DNA of 64,000 bases from Siccibacter turicensis LMG 23730 (GTDB lineage Bacteria > Pseudomonadota > Gammaproteobacteria > Enterobacterales > Enterobacteriaceae). Below, in pieces: positions 45,147 to 55,266 of this stretch (its first letter is position 1; each line of letters begins with the position of its first letter). The stretch spans positions 108,535 to 172,534 of the forward strand of contig NZ_AWFZ01000061.1 in NCBI RefSeq assembly GCF_000463155.2. The letters run 5' to 3'. Below the pieces are notes generated by a model. The model did no database searches, was not told the origin of the DNA, and saw only the letters and a list, made by a program, of their open reading frames with translations. The position numbers and the translations under genes were made by a program.

Positions 45147-46403
45147 TTACGACGAGATTTCCTGCCAGGCGCGCTCTACCTCTTCGGCAAGAATCGCGAT
45201 GCCCGCTTCGATTTTATCCAGATCCGGAACGTAGTTCATGCGCATGCACTGGTGCGTATGCGGCCAGGGTTTATCCAGCCCCGGGAAGAAATAGTCGCCC
45301 GGCACCATCAGCACGCCGCGCGCCTTCAGGCGCTGATACAGCAGTTCGGTGGTAATCGGCAGATCCTTAAACCACAGCCAGAGGAAAATGGCCCCTTCTG
45401 GCTTATGGATCAGGCAGCGCTCCGGCGACAGGTAACGACGGATGGTCGCCACCGTCTCCTGGACACGCTGCTGATAGAAGGGCTTGATCACCGTCTCGGA
45501 CAGGCGCAGCAGGTCGTTGCGCGCAATCATCTCGCAGGCGATGGCCGGCCCAATCCCGCCGGGTGCCAGGCTGACGATGCCGTTCATATTGCGAATGGCA
45601 CCAATGACTTTCTCATTAGCGACGATGATGCCGCAGCGACTACCCGGCAGGCCCAGCTTGGACAGGCTCATGCAGAGAATAATGTTGGGATTCCACAGCG
45701 GGCGCGCGTCGGTAAAAATGATGCCGGGGAAGGGAACGCCGTAGGCATTATCAATCACCAGCGGAATGCCGTGCTGGTTGGCGAGCACATCGAGCTTCAT
45801 CAACTCCTCATCGGTAATCACATTACCGGTCGGGTTGGTGGGGCGCGACACGCAGATCATCCCGGTGTCATCACCGATCTGCAGATGCTCAAAATCGACG
45901 TGGTATTTGAATTGCCCCTCGGGCAGCAGCTCAATATTCGGACGGGTTGAGACAAACAGGTCCTCTTCCAGCCCGGCATCGGCGTAGCCAATGTATTCCG
46001 GTGCCAGCGGGAACAGCACCTTTTTGGTGGAGCCGTCGGCACGGCGTCCGGCGAAAAGGTTAAACAAGTAGAAAAACGCGCTCTGGCTGCCATTTGTCAG
46101 CGCAATATTTTGTGGACCTATGTCCCAGCCCGAGGTTTCCCGGAGCATCTGCGCCAGACCGGTCAGCAGGGCATTCTTACCCTGAGGCCCATCGTAGTTA
46201 CACAGCGCTTCGGTGATTTTTCCGCTCTGCAGCATCTCCCCCAACAACGCATCAAAGTAGGCGTTCATGGCCGGGATTTGCGCCGGATTCCCCCCGCCAA
46301 GCATGATGGCGCCGGGAGTGCGCAGGCCGTCGTTGAGATCCTCCATCAGGCGGGTAATGCCTGAGTGGCGGGTGAATTTGTCACCAAAAAGGGAAAACGT
46401 CAT
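45147..46403 (-). CDS. avtA: Valine-pyruvate aminotransferase
   Basis: A 418-residue class I/II PLP aminotransferase (417 in E. coli), starting MTFSLFGDKFTRHSGI. The PLP Lys is in SLSKLGLPGSRCG; RPTNPTGN and the substrate-binding Arg in the C-terminal CMRMNYV region are present. It makes valine from 2-ketoisovalerate with alanine as donor (transaminase C). It lies beside malS as in K-12. ATG 46403 is chosen by homology; the 56-codon extension is not. Confidence 0.96.
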   Translation of the reverse strand: MTFSLFGDKFTRHSGITRLMEDLNDGLRTPGAIMLGGGNPAQIPAMNAYFDALLGEMLQSGKITEALCNYDGPQGKNALLTGLAQMLRETSGWDIGPQNIALTNGSQSAFFYLFNLFAGRRADGSTKKVLFPLAPEYIGYADAGLEEDLFVSTRPNIELLPEGQFKYHVDFEHLQIGDDTGMICVSRPTNPTGNVITDEELMKLDVLANQHGIPLVIDNAYGVPFPGIIFTDARPLWNPNIILCMSLSKLGLPGSRCGIIVANEKVIGAIRNMNGIVSLAPGGIGPAIACEMIARNDLLRLSETVIKPFYQQRVQETVATIRRYLSPERCLIHKPEGAIFLWLWFKDLPITTELLYQRLKARGVLMVPGDYFFPGLDKPWPHTHQCMRMNYVPDLDKIEAGIAILAEEVERAWQEISS

Positions 46404-46584
46404 AGCGGTTGGTCTGTCATACAAAGTGTGAAAGTCGCTAACCATAGCGCTACATCTGGCGGGGTGCAAATCGGGGTGGCGGCCTTGCCTGGAGTAAAGT
46501 AGTGCCGTAGTGGCAATTAACGGTTTTTTATTTTGATGGGCCGGAAAGGGAACGGGCGGGTGCGATGACACACCCGCCGACGCG

Positions 46585-48618
46585 TTACTCGCGGTTGCCG
46601 GCCCACACCACCATCACCTTATCGTCGCCGTGCTGACGGATAAATGCATAGCCCGTCGTCGTCGACAGCGTCGTTTGCGTGCCGGCGCCGATCGCCGGGT
46701 GGCGCGCCCGGAACTGCCCGAGCACTTTCCAGTGTGCCAGCGTGCTGGCCTGCGCACCGGCGGCGTCCTGCCAGTTCATATCCGAGCGGGTGCCCTGAAG
46801 TGGATCGGAACCGGTCGGGCCGAACGGACGCTGGGTCTCGTCCCCATAGAAAATCTGCACCGCGCCGGGAGCAAGCAGCAGCAGTTCAGCCCCGCGCGGC
46901 CCGCCTTCGCGGAACAGGCGGGTATCGTGGGAGGAGAGGTAGCTCAGGGCGTTGAACGTCTGGAGCTTGTCCGCCATCTGCTGCCATACCGGGTCAATCG
47001 TCGCCAGACAATCCGCTGCGTTTGCCGCCTGCTCCTGATAATCGAAGTTAATCATCGCGTCGAAACCGTGCTGGTAATAGCTGCTCTGCATCACGCCGTG
47101 ACCCCAGGCCTCGCCGGTCATCCAGAAGGGAGCGTCATCCAGCTTTTTCTGCGGGTTTTCGGCCTTCCACGCCGCGAGCGCTTCACTGGCCTGGGTTTTC
47201 AGCTGCTGCCAGGCCGGCTGCTCGACGTGTTTCGCGGTATCGACCCGAAAACCATCGATGCCATACTCCCGCACCCAGCGGCTTAGCCAGTGGGTCAGAT
47301 AGTCGCGGGGCGTGTAGTCTGCCACCACTTTCGCCGCGGTGTCCGGCTTGTGCTGGTAGAAGTGCGGCAGGCCGGACGGCGTGTCTGATTCTGTTTTCAA
47401 ATCGGGCAGGAAGGCGAGAGACATGGTCAGATCGTCAAAGCCCGGATTGTCGTAGTCACCGATATCGGTGCGCACCCACGCCTTGCCCCACCAGCGATCC
47501 CAGGCGGCTTTGTCACTGAAATTGATATAGTCGTTGAAGCTGTGCCACGTCTGGTTGCCCGTCGGACGCCAGTCGGTCCAGCGTTCGCCGAGAATTTTTT
47601 TACGCTCGGCTTCGTTGAGATAGAGCGCGCCAAACTGGAAGGTTTGCATATCTGCCAGCGTCGCGTACCCGGCATGGTTCATGACCACGTCAAACAGCAC
47701 GCGAATACCGCGCCGGTGGGCCTCGTCCACCAGCTGACGCAGGTCGTCTTCGGTTCCCATGTTTGCATCCAGCCGGGTCCAGTCCTGGGTGTAGTAGCCG
47801 TGATAGGCGTAGTGCGGGAAGTCGCCCCGGGTACCGCCGCCAACCCAGCCGTGGATCTGCTCCAGCGGCGAGCTAATCCATAAGGCGTTGACGCCGAGCG
47901 CCTGCAGATAGTCGAGCTTGCTGGTCAGCCCCTGCAAATCGCCGCCGTGAAAGGTGCCAATCTCCTGCATCCCGTCTTTATGACGACCATAGCTGCCATC
48001 ATTGTCCGGGTTACCGTTGACGTAGCGGTCGGTGAGGACGAAATAGACCGTGGCGTTTTGCCAGCTGAACGGTGCCGGCTGGGCGGTACTCGCCGCTTCG
48101 AGCAGCAGCAGACCGTTGCTGTTATCGGCAGGCATCAGGGTGACTTTCCCGTCGCGCACCACCGTGGTGGCACCGCTGTAGAAATCTCTCACTTCGCTGC
48201 CTTCCGGGAAGGTGTCGTTTACCTCAACGGTCACCGGCGTGCCGTCCCAGCGCGGACACTGGCGTACCACGTCAACGGGCGTGCGTTCCGCATCCTGCGC
48301 CACGCTCAACATTAACGTCGGCGTGCCTGAGCGGGTATCGATCTGCGCGCTGTACTGCCCGGTGCGGAACAGACGCCACGTCGGGGCGTCACCCTGGCAT
48401 GGCGTGAGCGACAGCATCTGATTGAGCTTTATCGCACCGGCGGGCTGCCAGCAGGTTCCGTCATTGTCGAATCGCAGCGGCAGGGCGCCTTTCGGCAATT
48501 CGCCCTTAGAGACAAACACTCCGCTGCCCTGGTCGGTAAACTCGGGCAGTCCAGGCAGCGACCAGCTGGCCCAGCTCATTATGGGGAACAGCAACAGGGT
48601 GAGTGCAGCGGGCTTCAT
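46585..48618 (-). CDS. malS: Periplasmic alpha-amylase
   Basis: A 677-residue GH13 enzyme (676 in E. coli). Signal peptide 1-17 (MKPAALTLLLFPIMSWA) is followed by the (beta/alpha)8 barrel with DVVMNH, nucleophile GFRVDTAKH, acid/base TGEAWGHG and transition-state Asp SSHDTRLF. It cuts long maltodextrins in the periplasm, feeding the maltose system. GGAG precedes ATG 48618. Its promoter region contains MalT-box-like and CRP-like sequences. Confidence 0.96.
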   Translation of the reverse strand: MKPAALTLLLFPIMSWASWSLPGLPEFTDQGSGVFVSKGELPKGALPLRFDNDGTCWQPAGAIKLNQMLSLTPCQGDAPTWRLFRTGQYSAQIDTRSGTPTLMLSVAQDAERTPVDVVRQCPRWDGTPVTVEVNDTFPEGSEVRDFYSGATTVVRDGKVTLMPADNSNGLLLLEAASTAQPAPFSWQNATVYFVLTDRYVNGNPDNDGSYGRHKDGMQEIGTFHGGDLQGLTSKLDYLQALGVNALWISSPLEQIHGWVGGGTRGDFPHYAYHGYYTQDWTRLDANMGTEDDLRQLVDEAHRRGIRVLFDVVMNHAGYATLADMQTFQFGALYLNEAERKKILGERWTDWRPTGNQTWHSFNDYINFSDKAAWDRWWGKAWVRTDIGDYDNPGFDDLTMSLAFLPDLKTESDTPSGLPHFYQHKPDTAAKVVADYTPRDYLTHWLSRWVREYGIDGFRVDTAKHVEQPAWQQLKTQASEALAAWKAENPQKKLDDAPFWMTGEAWGHGVMQSSYYQHGFDAMINFDYQEQAANAADCLATIDPVWQQMADKLQTFNALSYLSSHDTRLFREGGPRGAELLLLAPGAVQIFYGDETQRPFGPTGSDPLQGTRSDMNWQDAAGAQASTLAHWKVLGQFRARHPAIGAGTQTTLSTTTGYAFIRQHGDDKVMVVWAGNRE

Positions 48619-48930
48619 GGCGGTCTCCAGTGGGCGTTTTTTGTGCATTGTCGCAGCTGGCGCGGGTTACAGCCTCATCCTGGACGCTGAGAAAAGGGGA
48701 TGAAACGTGAGGTTGAGTGATCCCGCTCACGCAACGGTGCATATGGACATAAATTAAATTTTTTCCATCACTTTACAGCACGTTATAAAAATCATGCGTG
48801 ACAAGTTTTAAGAATTAGATTATTCATAAACGTGCCCTCGAGTATTATTTTTGGTATGATTTGGGATTCAAATCCTGAATTTCAATTAAAAATAAGGTGT
48901 TGGGATGCGTCTATCCGACCAGGAGACCTA
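48619..48930. promoter_or_regulatory. Divergent malS / bax control region with MalT and CRP sites
   Basis: MalT boxes (consensus GGGGA(T/G)GAGG) are approximated by GGGGATGAAA at 48696-48705 and, on the minus strand, CAGGATGAGG at 48673-48682, each 8 of 10. A CRP-like site AGTGAtcccgcTCACG lies at 48716-48731. The bax half (48735-48920) is AT-rich, with AGGAG at 48921-48925 before the bax start. Confidence 0.6.
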
Positions 48931-49752
48931 ATGATATCGACTCGAATTCGACGATTCGGGGCTGCGATACTGATGTTGTTCACTCTCGGTTTATCCGGTG
49001 AGGTGCTGGCACAACAGCATGAGAAAACATCGCATCATCAGCTCCAGAAGACAAACACACACGGTAAGAAGCTGGCTAGTAGTAAAAAAGAGTATTCTCG
49101 CAATAGTGTAAGCAGTTCACTTCCTGACTTGCGAAAATACCCTTCCGGAACCCCAAGAAAAAAAGCGTTTCTCCGGACAGTGATGCCATACATTACCAGT
49201 CAAAATGCGGCCATTACCGCCGAGCGCAACTGGCTTATCTCAAAGCAGTATGAGAAACGCTGGTCGCCTTCCGAGCGCGCGCGCCTCAAGGATATTACCC
49301 AGCGCTACAAGGTGAAGTGGAGCGGCAATACGCGCCACATTCCGTGGAACAACCTGCTTGAGCGCGTCGACATCATTCCAACCAGTATGGTTGCCACGAT
49401 GGCAGCGGCGGAAAGCGGCTGGGGCACGTCGAAGCTGGCGCGCACTAACAATAACCTGTTCGGCATGCGCTGCGCGCAGCGCCACTGCAACAGCGAACCG
49501 GGCAAGGTGAAGGGCTACCTGCATTACGGATCGCTGAAAGAGTCGGTTAACGCCTACGCGATGAACCTGAATACGCACCAGGCGTACAGCTCGTTCCGTA
49601 AGTCACGCGCGCAGCTGCGTCGTGCAGATCAGGAAGTTACGGCGACCAACATGATTCACAAGTTGCAGGGCTACTCCACTAAAGGGCAGAGCTACAACAA
49701 CTACCTGTTTGCTATGTATCAGGATAATCGCAACCTGATGCCGTCAAACTAA
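48931..49752 (+). CDS. bax: Bax, glucosaminidase-domain (GH73-like) protein
   Basis: A 273-residue protein close to E. coli Bax (274). The N-terminal signal anchor (FGAAILMLFTLGLSGEVLAQ) is followed by a basic linker. The glucosaminidase domain (~125-265) has the catalytic Glu in AAAESGWGTSKLA and the conserved NNNLFGM. It probably cleaves peptidoglycan or a related glycan in the periplasm; its physiological role is unclear. ATG 48931 has AGGAG six bases upstream. It lies between malS and xylR as in K-12. Confidence 0.94.
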   Translation: MISTRIRRFGAAILMLFTLGLSGEVLAQQHEKTSHHQLQKTNTHGKKLASSKKEYSRNSVSSSLPDLRKYPSGTPRKKAFLRTVMPYITSQNAAITAERNWLISKQYEKRWSPSERARLKDITQRYKVKWSGNTRHIPWNNLLERVDIIPTSMVATMAAAESGWGTSKLARTNNNLFGMRCAQRHCNSEPGKVKGYLHYGSLKESVNAYAMNLNTHQAYSSFRKSRAQLRRADQEVTATNMIHKLQGYSTKGQSYNNYLFAMYQDNRNLMPSN

Positions 49753-49767
49753 GGCGCCTCGCTCAGC

Positions 49768-49801
49768 AAAAAAACCTGGCCATTCGGCCAGGTTTTTCTT
49801 T
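49768..49801. terminator. Terminator after bax
   Basis: A-tract, stem ACCTGGCC/GGCCAGGT with loop ATTC, then TTTTTCTTTTT. It can work in both directions and so also ends xylR transcription. Confidence 0.88.
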
Positions 49802-49847
49802 TTCTGCGCTTAACGACGGTGAGTGGCTGCACGCCGCGCCACCGCGT

Positions 49848-51032
49848 TCAGGGCAGCACCGCCACTTCGCTATAGCGTTCCCGATACTCCTTCGGCGTGG
49901 TGCCATACTCTTTTTTAAACACCGAATAGAAATATTGCAGGGAAGGGTAGCCGCACATCTGTGAAATCTCGTTGATAGAGAGCGAGGTGGAAATCAGCAG
50001 GCTGCGCGCTTTTTCCAGTTTTTCGGCGTGAATAACCGCATGAATGGTTTCGCCCACCTCTTCCTTAAAGCGCTTCTCCAGGTTTGAGCGCGAGATACCC
50101 ACGGCATCCAGCACCTGTTCAACCTTGATGCCTTTGCAGGCGTGGTTGCGGATATAGTGCATCGCCTGAATCACCGCCGGATCGTTTAACGAGCGGTAGT
50201 CAGTTGAGCGGCGTTCAACCACCCGCACCGGCGGCACCAGCACCCGCTGGAGCGGCAGATTTTCGTTATCCAGCAGGCGATGCAACAGCTTGGCCGCCTG
50301 ATAGCCCATCTGGCGCGTCCCCTGAGCAACAGACGACAGCGCCACGCGGGACAGATAGCGGGTCAGCTCTTCGTTATCGATACCAATAACGCACAGCTTT
50401 TCTGGAACGGGAATATGCAGATGGTCGCAGACCTGAAGCAGATGGCGGGCGCGAGCATCGGTTACGGCGATGATGCCGGTTTGAGGGGGCAGGGTTTGCA
50501 CCCAGTCCGCGAGACGGTTTTGGGCGTGCTGCCAGTTCTCCGGCGCGGTTTCCAGCCCCTGATACACTACGCCGCGATACTGTTCCTGCGCCACCAGACG
50601 ACAAAACGCATGCTCCCGTTCGGCAGCCCAGCGTTTGCCGCTGGAGTTGGGCAGCCCGTAGAAGGCGAACCGGTGGACGCCTTTCTCTTTGAGATGTAAA
50701 AACGCGCTCTCAACCAGGGCATGGTTGTCGGTAGCGATGTAATGCACCTGCGGGTAGTGCTCCGGCAGATGGTAGGAGCCGCCGACGCCGACGATAGGGA
50801 CATTCACATCGCCGAGCAGCTGTTCGATCTCCTTGTCGTCAAAATCGGCTATCACGCCGTCGCCCAGCCACTCTTTGATGTTTTCGATGCGTGCCCGAAA
50901 ATCTTCCTCAATGAAAATATCCCACTCTGACTGGGAGGCCTGCAAATACTCTCCAACGCCTTCCACCACCTGACGGTCGTAGGCTTTATTGGCGTTGAAC
51001 AACAGCGTAATGCGGTGGCGTTTTTCGAACAT
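49848..51032 (-). CDS. xylR: Xylose operon activator
   Basis: A 394-residue protein (392 in E. coli). An N-terminal LacI/PBP-like domain binds D-xylose (HRITLLFNANKAYDRQVVEGVG...). A C-terminal AraC-type domain (~290-390) has two HTHs (VLDAVGISRSNLEKRFKEEV and MCGYPSLQYFYSVFKKEYG). It activates xylAB and xylFGH. It is the last gene of xylFGHR, 100 bp after xylH. Confidence 0.96.
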   Translation of the reverse strand: MFEKRHRITLLFNANKAYDRQVVEGVGEYLQASQSEWDIFIEEDFRARIENIKEWLGDGVIADFDDKEIEQLLGDVNVPIVGVGGSYHLPEHYPQVHYIATDNHALVESAFLHLKEKGVHRFAFYGLPNSSGKRWAAEREHAFCRLVAQEQYRGVVYQGLETAPENWQHAQNRLADWVQTLPPQTGIIAVTDARARHLLQVCDHLHIPVPEKLCVIGIDNEELTRYLSRVALSSVAQGTRQMGYQAAKLLHRLLDNENLPLQRVLVPPVRVVERRSTDYRSLNDPAVIQAMHYIRNHACKGIKVEQVLDAVGISRSNLEKRFKEEVGETIHAVIHAEKLEKARSLLISTSLSINEISQMCGYPSLQYFYSVFKKEYGTTPKEYRERYSEVAVLP

Positions 51033-51132
51033 GTTGTTGTTTTCCTGAAAGCTTATCCTCTATCTAATAGCATATTCGTCGCCCGCCCGGCGTAACGCGG
51101 GCGGGCAGTGTGATGCAGCCGGAACTTTACGC

Positions 51133-52314
51133 TCACGCCCGGCGCTTGGTGGCAGAATCCATCCATACCGCGAGCAGCAATATGGCGCCCTTGACGATGT
51201 ACTGCCAGAAGGTCGGAACGTCCATCATGCTCATGCCGTTATCGAGCGAGGCCATGATAAACGCGCCCATTACCGCCCCGGCCACGCTGCCGATACCGCC
51301 TGCCAGGCTGGTACCGCCGATGACGCAGGCGGCGATAGCGTCCAGCTCGGCAATATTGCCCGCCGACGGCGAGCCAGCCCCGAGGCGTGAGCTGAGAATC
51401 AGCCCGGCCACTGCCACCAGCAGCCCGTTGATGGAAAACACCGCCAGCTTGATGCGCTCGACGTTGATCCCCGACAGGCGCGCCGCCTCGATATTGCCCC
51501 CGGTGGCGTAAATGCGGCGGCCAAACGCGGTGCGGGATGCCATAAACATACCCGCCAGCATCAGCAGGGCCAGAATCAGCACCGGCGTCGGCACACCGCG
51601 GTAGTCGTTGAGCAGCCAGATGGCGCCAAGCACCACGACGGCGATAAACGCCTGTCTGCCCACCATGCCGCTGGCCGGCTGCGCCGCAAGGCCTAACGAC
51701 TGGCGGCGAACCCGCCCACGCCACTGCCATGCCATCAGCAGCAGCAGGCCGAACACACCGATGATGAATCCAAGGCTGTCCGCCAGATAGCTCTGACCAA
51801 TTTGCGACATGGCTGCGCTGGTGGGCGATACGGTGGTGCCGTTGGTGATGCCGATCAGGATACCGCGGAAGGCGAGCATCCCCGCCAGGGTAACGATAAA
51901 GGATGGCACCTTGCGGTAGGCGACCCACCATCCGTTCCATGCGCCCAGAAACAGGCCGAGCAGCAGCGTAACGACGATGGTCAACGGCAGCGGCCAGCCC
52001 AGCCAGACGTCAAAAATCGCCGCCGCGCCGCCCAACAGCCCCATCATGGAACCGACGGAGAGATCGATCTCCGCCGAAATAATCACAAACACCATCCCGA
52101 CGGCCAGGATGCCGGTAATGGCGGTCTGGCGAAGCAGGTTGGAGACGTTACGGGCGCTCAGGTAGGCGCCATCGGTCATGAAGGTAAAGAACAGCATGAT
52201 GGCCACGATGGCGGCAATCATGACAAAGACCTGAAGATTCATGGACTTCAGGCGCCCGCCCGGCGTCATCAGCGGGGCGGCGATTTTCATTTCAGACAGG
52301 TTGCTTTTCGACAT
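51133..52314 (-). CDS. xylH: D-xylose ABC transporter permease
   Basis: A 393-residue inner-membrane permease of the ribose/xylose (BPD_transp_2) family, with about ten helices and the coupling region around [20 protein letters not shown]. It pairs with XylG and XylF. It overlaps the end of xylG by 23 bases, giving tight coupling. Length equals the K-12 protein. Confidence 0.96.
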   Translation of the reverse strand: MSKSNLSEMKIAAPLMTPGGRLKSMNLQVFVMIAAIVAIMLFFTFMTDGAYLSARNVSNLLRQTAITGILAVGMVFVIISAEIDLSVGSMMGLLGGAAAIFDVWLGWPLPLTIVVTLLLGLFLGAWNGWWVAYRKVPSFIVTLAGMLAFRGILIGITNGTTVSPTSAAMSQIGQSYLADSLGFIIGVFGLLLLMAWQWRGRVRRQSLGLAAQPASGMVGRQAFIAVVVLGAIWLLNDYRGVPTPVLILALLMLAGMFMASRTAFGRRIYATGGNIEAARLSGINVERIKLAVFSINGLLVAVAGLILSSRLGAGSPSAGNIAELDAIAACVIGGTSLAGGIGSVAGAVMGAFIMASLDNGMSMMDVPTFWQYIVKGAILLLAVWMDSATKRRA

Positions 52315-53833
52315 GACGTTCGCTCCTGAGCGCGGCTTCCATTACCTGCTCCTGTGTCAGGTTGTGGTTGAGTAAATCGGCTTTAAGTTGCCCTTCGTGC
52401 ATCACCAGTACGCGGTCGCTCAGCCCCAGCACTTCCGGCAGCTCCGAAGAGATAACAATCACGGCGATGCCCTGCTCTACCAGCTGATGAATCAGCCGGT
52501 AAATCTCCTGTTTGGCACCGATATCAATGCCGCGCGTCGGCTCATCAAGAATCAGAATGCGTGGGTTAAGCAGCAGGCAGCGGGCGAGAATGGCTTTTTG
52601 CTGGTTCCCGCCGCTCAGGCGGCCAATAGGCTGTAACGCAGAGGCGGTTTTGACTTTGAGTTGCTGAATGGACTGAGCAATGCACTGCTGCTCGGCGGCA
52701 TCGTCCAGCGCGCTCAGCGGCCCGGCGAAACGGCCAAGCGCCGCCAGGGTGATATTTTGCCCAACCGGCATCACCGGCACGATGCCGTCCTTTTTGCGGT
52801 CTTCAGGCACCATGGCGATGCCATGCGCAATCGCCTGCTGGCAGCGGTTTATCTCCACCGGCTGGTTGTTGATAAAAAACGTACCTTCGCGCCGCCCCGG
52901 CCAGACGCCAAACAGGCACTGCACCGCTTCGGTACGCCCGGCGCCGACCAGCCCGGCGATGCCGAGAATCTCGCCCTGGCGTAATGAAAACGACACGTCA
53001 TTAACCCGGCGAATGTGGCGGTTGACGGGGTGCCAGGCGGTAAGATGTTCCACGCGCAGTATTTCGGCACCGGGCTGATGCTTGCGCGCTGGATAGAGCG
53101 CCGTCAGCTCACGGCCCACCATCATGGTGATGATCTCCTCTTCACGCATGCCGGTGGCGTCGCGCGTGCCGATATGCTGCCCGTCGCGGATCACGCAGAC
53201 GGTGTCCGAAATGGCTTTCACTTCGTTCAGCTTGTGCGAAATATAGATGCAGGCGATGCCGTGCTGTTGCAGGTCACGGATAATATCCAGCAGCAGCGCG
53301 GTCTCCTGTTCGGTGAGCGACGCGGTTGGCTCATCGAGGATCAGCAGCCGCACCTGCTTGTTCAGCGCTTTGGCGATCTCCACCAGCTGCTGCTGCCCCA
53401 GTCCGAGGTCCGCCACTTTGGTGTGCGGCGAAACCCGCAGATTCACCTGGCCCAGCAGCTTCTCGCAGCGCACCGTCATGGCGTCGTAATCCAGCACGCC
53501 GCGGCGGGCGATCTCGGCGCCGAGGAAAATATTTTCGAGCACCGTCAGGTGCTTAATCAGTGCCAGCTCCTGGTGGATGATGGCGATACCTTTACGCTCG
53601 CTGTCGCGAATGTGTTCCGGCTCCAGTTTTTCGCCGGCAAACCAGATTTCGCCCTGATAGCTACCATGGGGATAGATCCCGCACAGCACCTTCATCAGCG
53701 TCGATTTGCCTGAGCCGTTCTCGCCGCACAGCGACATCACTTCGCCAGCGTTGAGCGTCAGGCTGATGTTATCCAGCGCTTTCACCACGCCGAAGGTTTT
53801 AGTGATATTTTTCATTTCCAACAGATAAGGCAT
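52292..53833 (-). CDS. xylG: D-xylose ABC transporter ATP-binding protein
   Basis: A 513-residue double ABC ATPase as in E. coli. The first domain has Walker [11 protein letters not shown] and Walker [12 protein letters not shown]. The second has a degenerate loop GLVGAGRTE, the signature [11 protein letters not shown] and Walker [11 protein letters not shown]. It energises xylose uptake. It follows xylF after 66 bp that contain a strong hairpin. Confidence 0.97.
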   Translation of the reverse strand: MPYLLEMKNITKTFGVVKALDNISLTLNAGEVMSLCGENGSGKSTLMKVLCGIYPHGSYQGEIWFAGEKLEPEHIRDSERKGIAIIHQELALIKHLTVLENIFLGAEIARRGVLDYDAMTVRCEKLLGQVNLRVSPHTKVADLGLGQQQLVEIAKALNKQVRLLILDEPTASLTEQETALLLDIIRDLQQHGIACIYISHKLNEVKAISDTVCVIRDGQHIGTRDATGMREEEIITMMVGRELTALYPARKHQPGAEILRVEHLTAWHPVNRHIRRVNDVSFSLRQGEILGIAGLVGAGRTEAVQCLFGVWPGRREGTFFINNQPVEINRCQQAIAHGIAMVPEDRKKDGIVPVMPVGQNITLAALGRFAGPLSALDDAAEQQCIAQSIQQLKVKTASALQPIGRLSGGNQQKAILARCLLLNPRILILDEPTRGIDIGAKQEIYRLIHQLVEQGIAVIVISSELPEVLGLSDRVLVMHEGQLKADLLNHNLTQEQVMEAALRSERHVEKQPV

Positions 53834-53867
53834 AACTCCTCCGCAGCCGCTACAGATGCCGTGTCAG

Positions 53868-53894
53868 ACGCCTCCCGCAGGGTGCGAGAGGCGT
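53868..53894 (-). repeat. Intercistronic hairpin between xylF and xylG
   Basis: Stem ACGCCTC/GAGGCGT enclosing an inner CGCA/TGCG pairing, five bases past the xylF stop. No T tract. It probably stabilises the xylF message so that the binding protein is made in excess over XylG and XylH. Confidence 0.6.
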
Positions 53895-53899
53895 ATCGG

Positions 53900-54892
53900 T
53901 CAGAGATCGCTTTTCTTGTGGAAACCATCCTTGATGACGGTGCTGTCGATGTTGGATTTGTCGACTTCAATCGGCGTCAGCAGGCGAGACGGCACCTCTT
54001 TCAGGCCGTTGTTCAGGGTGGCGTTTGACTGCGGCTGTTTGTCATTGCCCAGCTCAACCGCAATGGTGGCCGCGGTAGTCGCCAGCTCGGTGATGGGTTT
54101 GTACACGGTCATGGTCTGGGTACCGGCGATGATGCGTTTTACGCCAGCGAGATCGGCATCCTGACCGGAAATCGCGACCTTACCGGCCAGACCCTGCGCA
54201 CTCAGCGCCTGGATAGCGCCGCCCGCGGTGGCATCGTTCGAGGCCACTACTGCATCAATATGGTTATTGTTTGCGGTCAGGGCATTTTCCATAATTTTCA
54301 GCGCGTTCTCCGGTAACCAACCGTCTGCCCACTGGTCGCCCACGATTTTGATTTTTCCGCTATCAACCTGCGGTTTAAGCACTTTCATCTGGCCTTCGCG
54401 GAACAGCTTGGCATTATTATCGACAGGTGAGCCGCCCATCAGGAAATAATTGCCCTGAGGCACTTTCTTAAGCAGGCTTTGGGCCTGAAGTTCACCCACT
54501 TTTTCATTATCAAACGAAATGTAAAAATCGATATCGGCGTTATTAATCATGCGGTCATAGGCCAGTACCTTGATTCCTTCCTGCTTCGCTTCCTTCACGA
54601 CGTTACTTAATACCTGGCCGTTGTAAGGAATTATCACCAGCACGTCCACGCCGCGGTTGATCATATTTTCAATCTGCGACATTTGCGTTTCTTCATTGCC
54701 GTTCGCGGACTGTACAAATACATCTGCGCCTAACGATTCAGCCTGCTTGACGAAAATGTCGCGATCCTTCTGCCAGCGTTCCAGACGCAGATCGTCAATA
54801 GCCATACCGATTTTAATGTCTTTGGCCTGGCTGCCGACGCTGGTAAGCAGCAGCGTCGCGCACAGTGTGAGGAAAAGGTTCTTTATCTTCAT
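53900..54892 (-). CDS. xylF: D-xylose periplasmic binding protein
   Basis: A 330-residue protein, the same length as E. coli XylF. Signal peptide 1-23 (MKIKNLFLTLCATLLLTSVG...A) is followed by a type I periplasmic binding fold beginning KDIKIGMAIDDLRLERWQKD. It captures D-xylose in the periplasm for XylGH. It is the first gene of xylFGHR, divergent from xylAB. Confidence 0.97.
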   Translation of the reverse strand: MKIKNLFLTLCATLLLTSVGSQAKDIKIGMAIDDLRLERWQKDRDIFVKQAESLGADVFVQSANGNEETQMSQIENMINRGVDVLVIIPYNGQVLSNVVKEAKQEGIKVLAYDRMINNADIDFYISFDNEKVGELQAQSLLKKVPQGNYFLMGGSPVDNNAKLFREGQMKVLKPQVDSGKIKIVGDQWADGWLPENALKIMENALTANNNHIDAVVASNDATAGGAIQALSAQGLAGKVAISGQDADLAGVKRIIAGTQTMTVYKPITELATTAATIAVELGNDKQPQSNATLNNGLKEVPSRLLTPIEVDKSNIDSTVIKDGFHKKSDL

Positions 54893-55266
54893 ATTGTTAA
54901 TACCTGTAGTAGGGTGAGTTTTTCGGTTGCTGACAAATAAAAAGTAAAGAAAGAGCCAATTAACGACGTTGGGATTTTTAACGCGTTATGGAAACACCGC
55001 AATTACAGATTTTTATCTTCCGTTTATGTTTTTTGGTTTATTTGCCAAAGTATGACCGCGATCGGCTTTTAAAATAAGCGCGCTGATAATTGCATGATGA
55101 GCGGGAAGGCGCCTCGTAAATATTATCGGCCGACTTTTGCGAGCCAGCGCACGTTTGGGTATTCTCTTAATCGCAGTGTGAAATAACGTAATTGAGCTGG
55201 CCGTCGGGAAAATACAGGATAATTTCAATCTCAACGCACACCGTATCCTGGACGATGGAGTTAATT
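54893..55266. promoter_or_regulatory. Divergent xylF / xylA control region with XylR site
   Basis: On the minus strand 55001-55040 reads as an E. coli-like XylR operator, with AACCAAAAAACATAAACG and GAAGATAAAAATCTGTAATT half-sites, placed to activate xylF. On the xylA side 55135-55200 matches the recalled K-12 leader (TTGCGAGCCAGCGCACG and GTGTGAAATAACGTAATTGA). The K-12 CRP site between the promoters is less well kept. No gene is seen in this interval. Confidence 0.7.

Noticed and set aside
45065-45355. Plus-strand frames downstream of and opposite to avtA
   Set aside because: They run antisense into avtA and lack ribosome-binding sites; the region is the avtA hairpin and 3' end.
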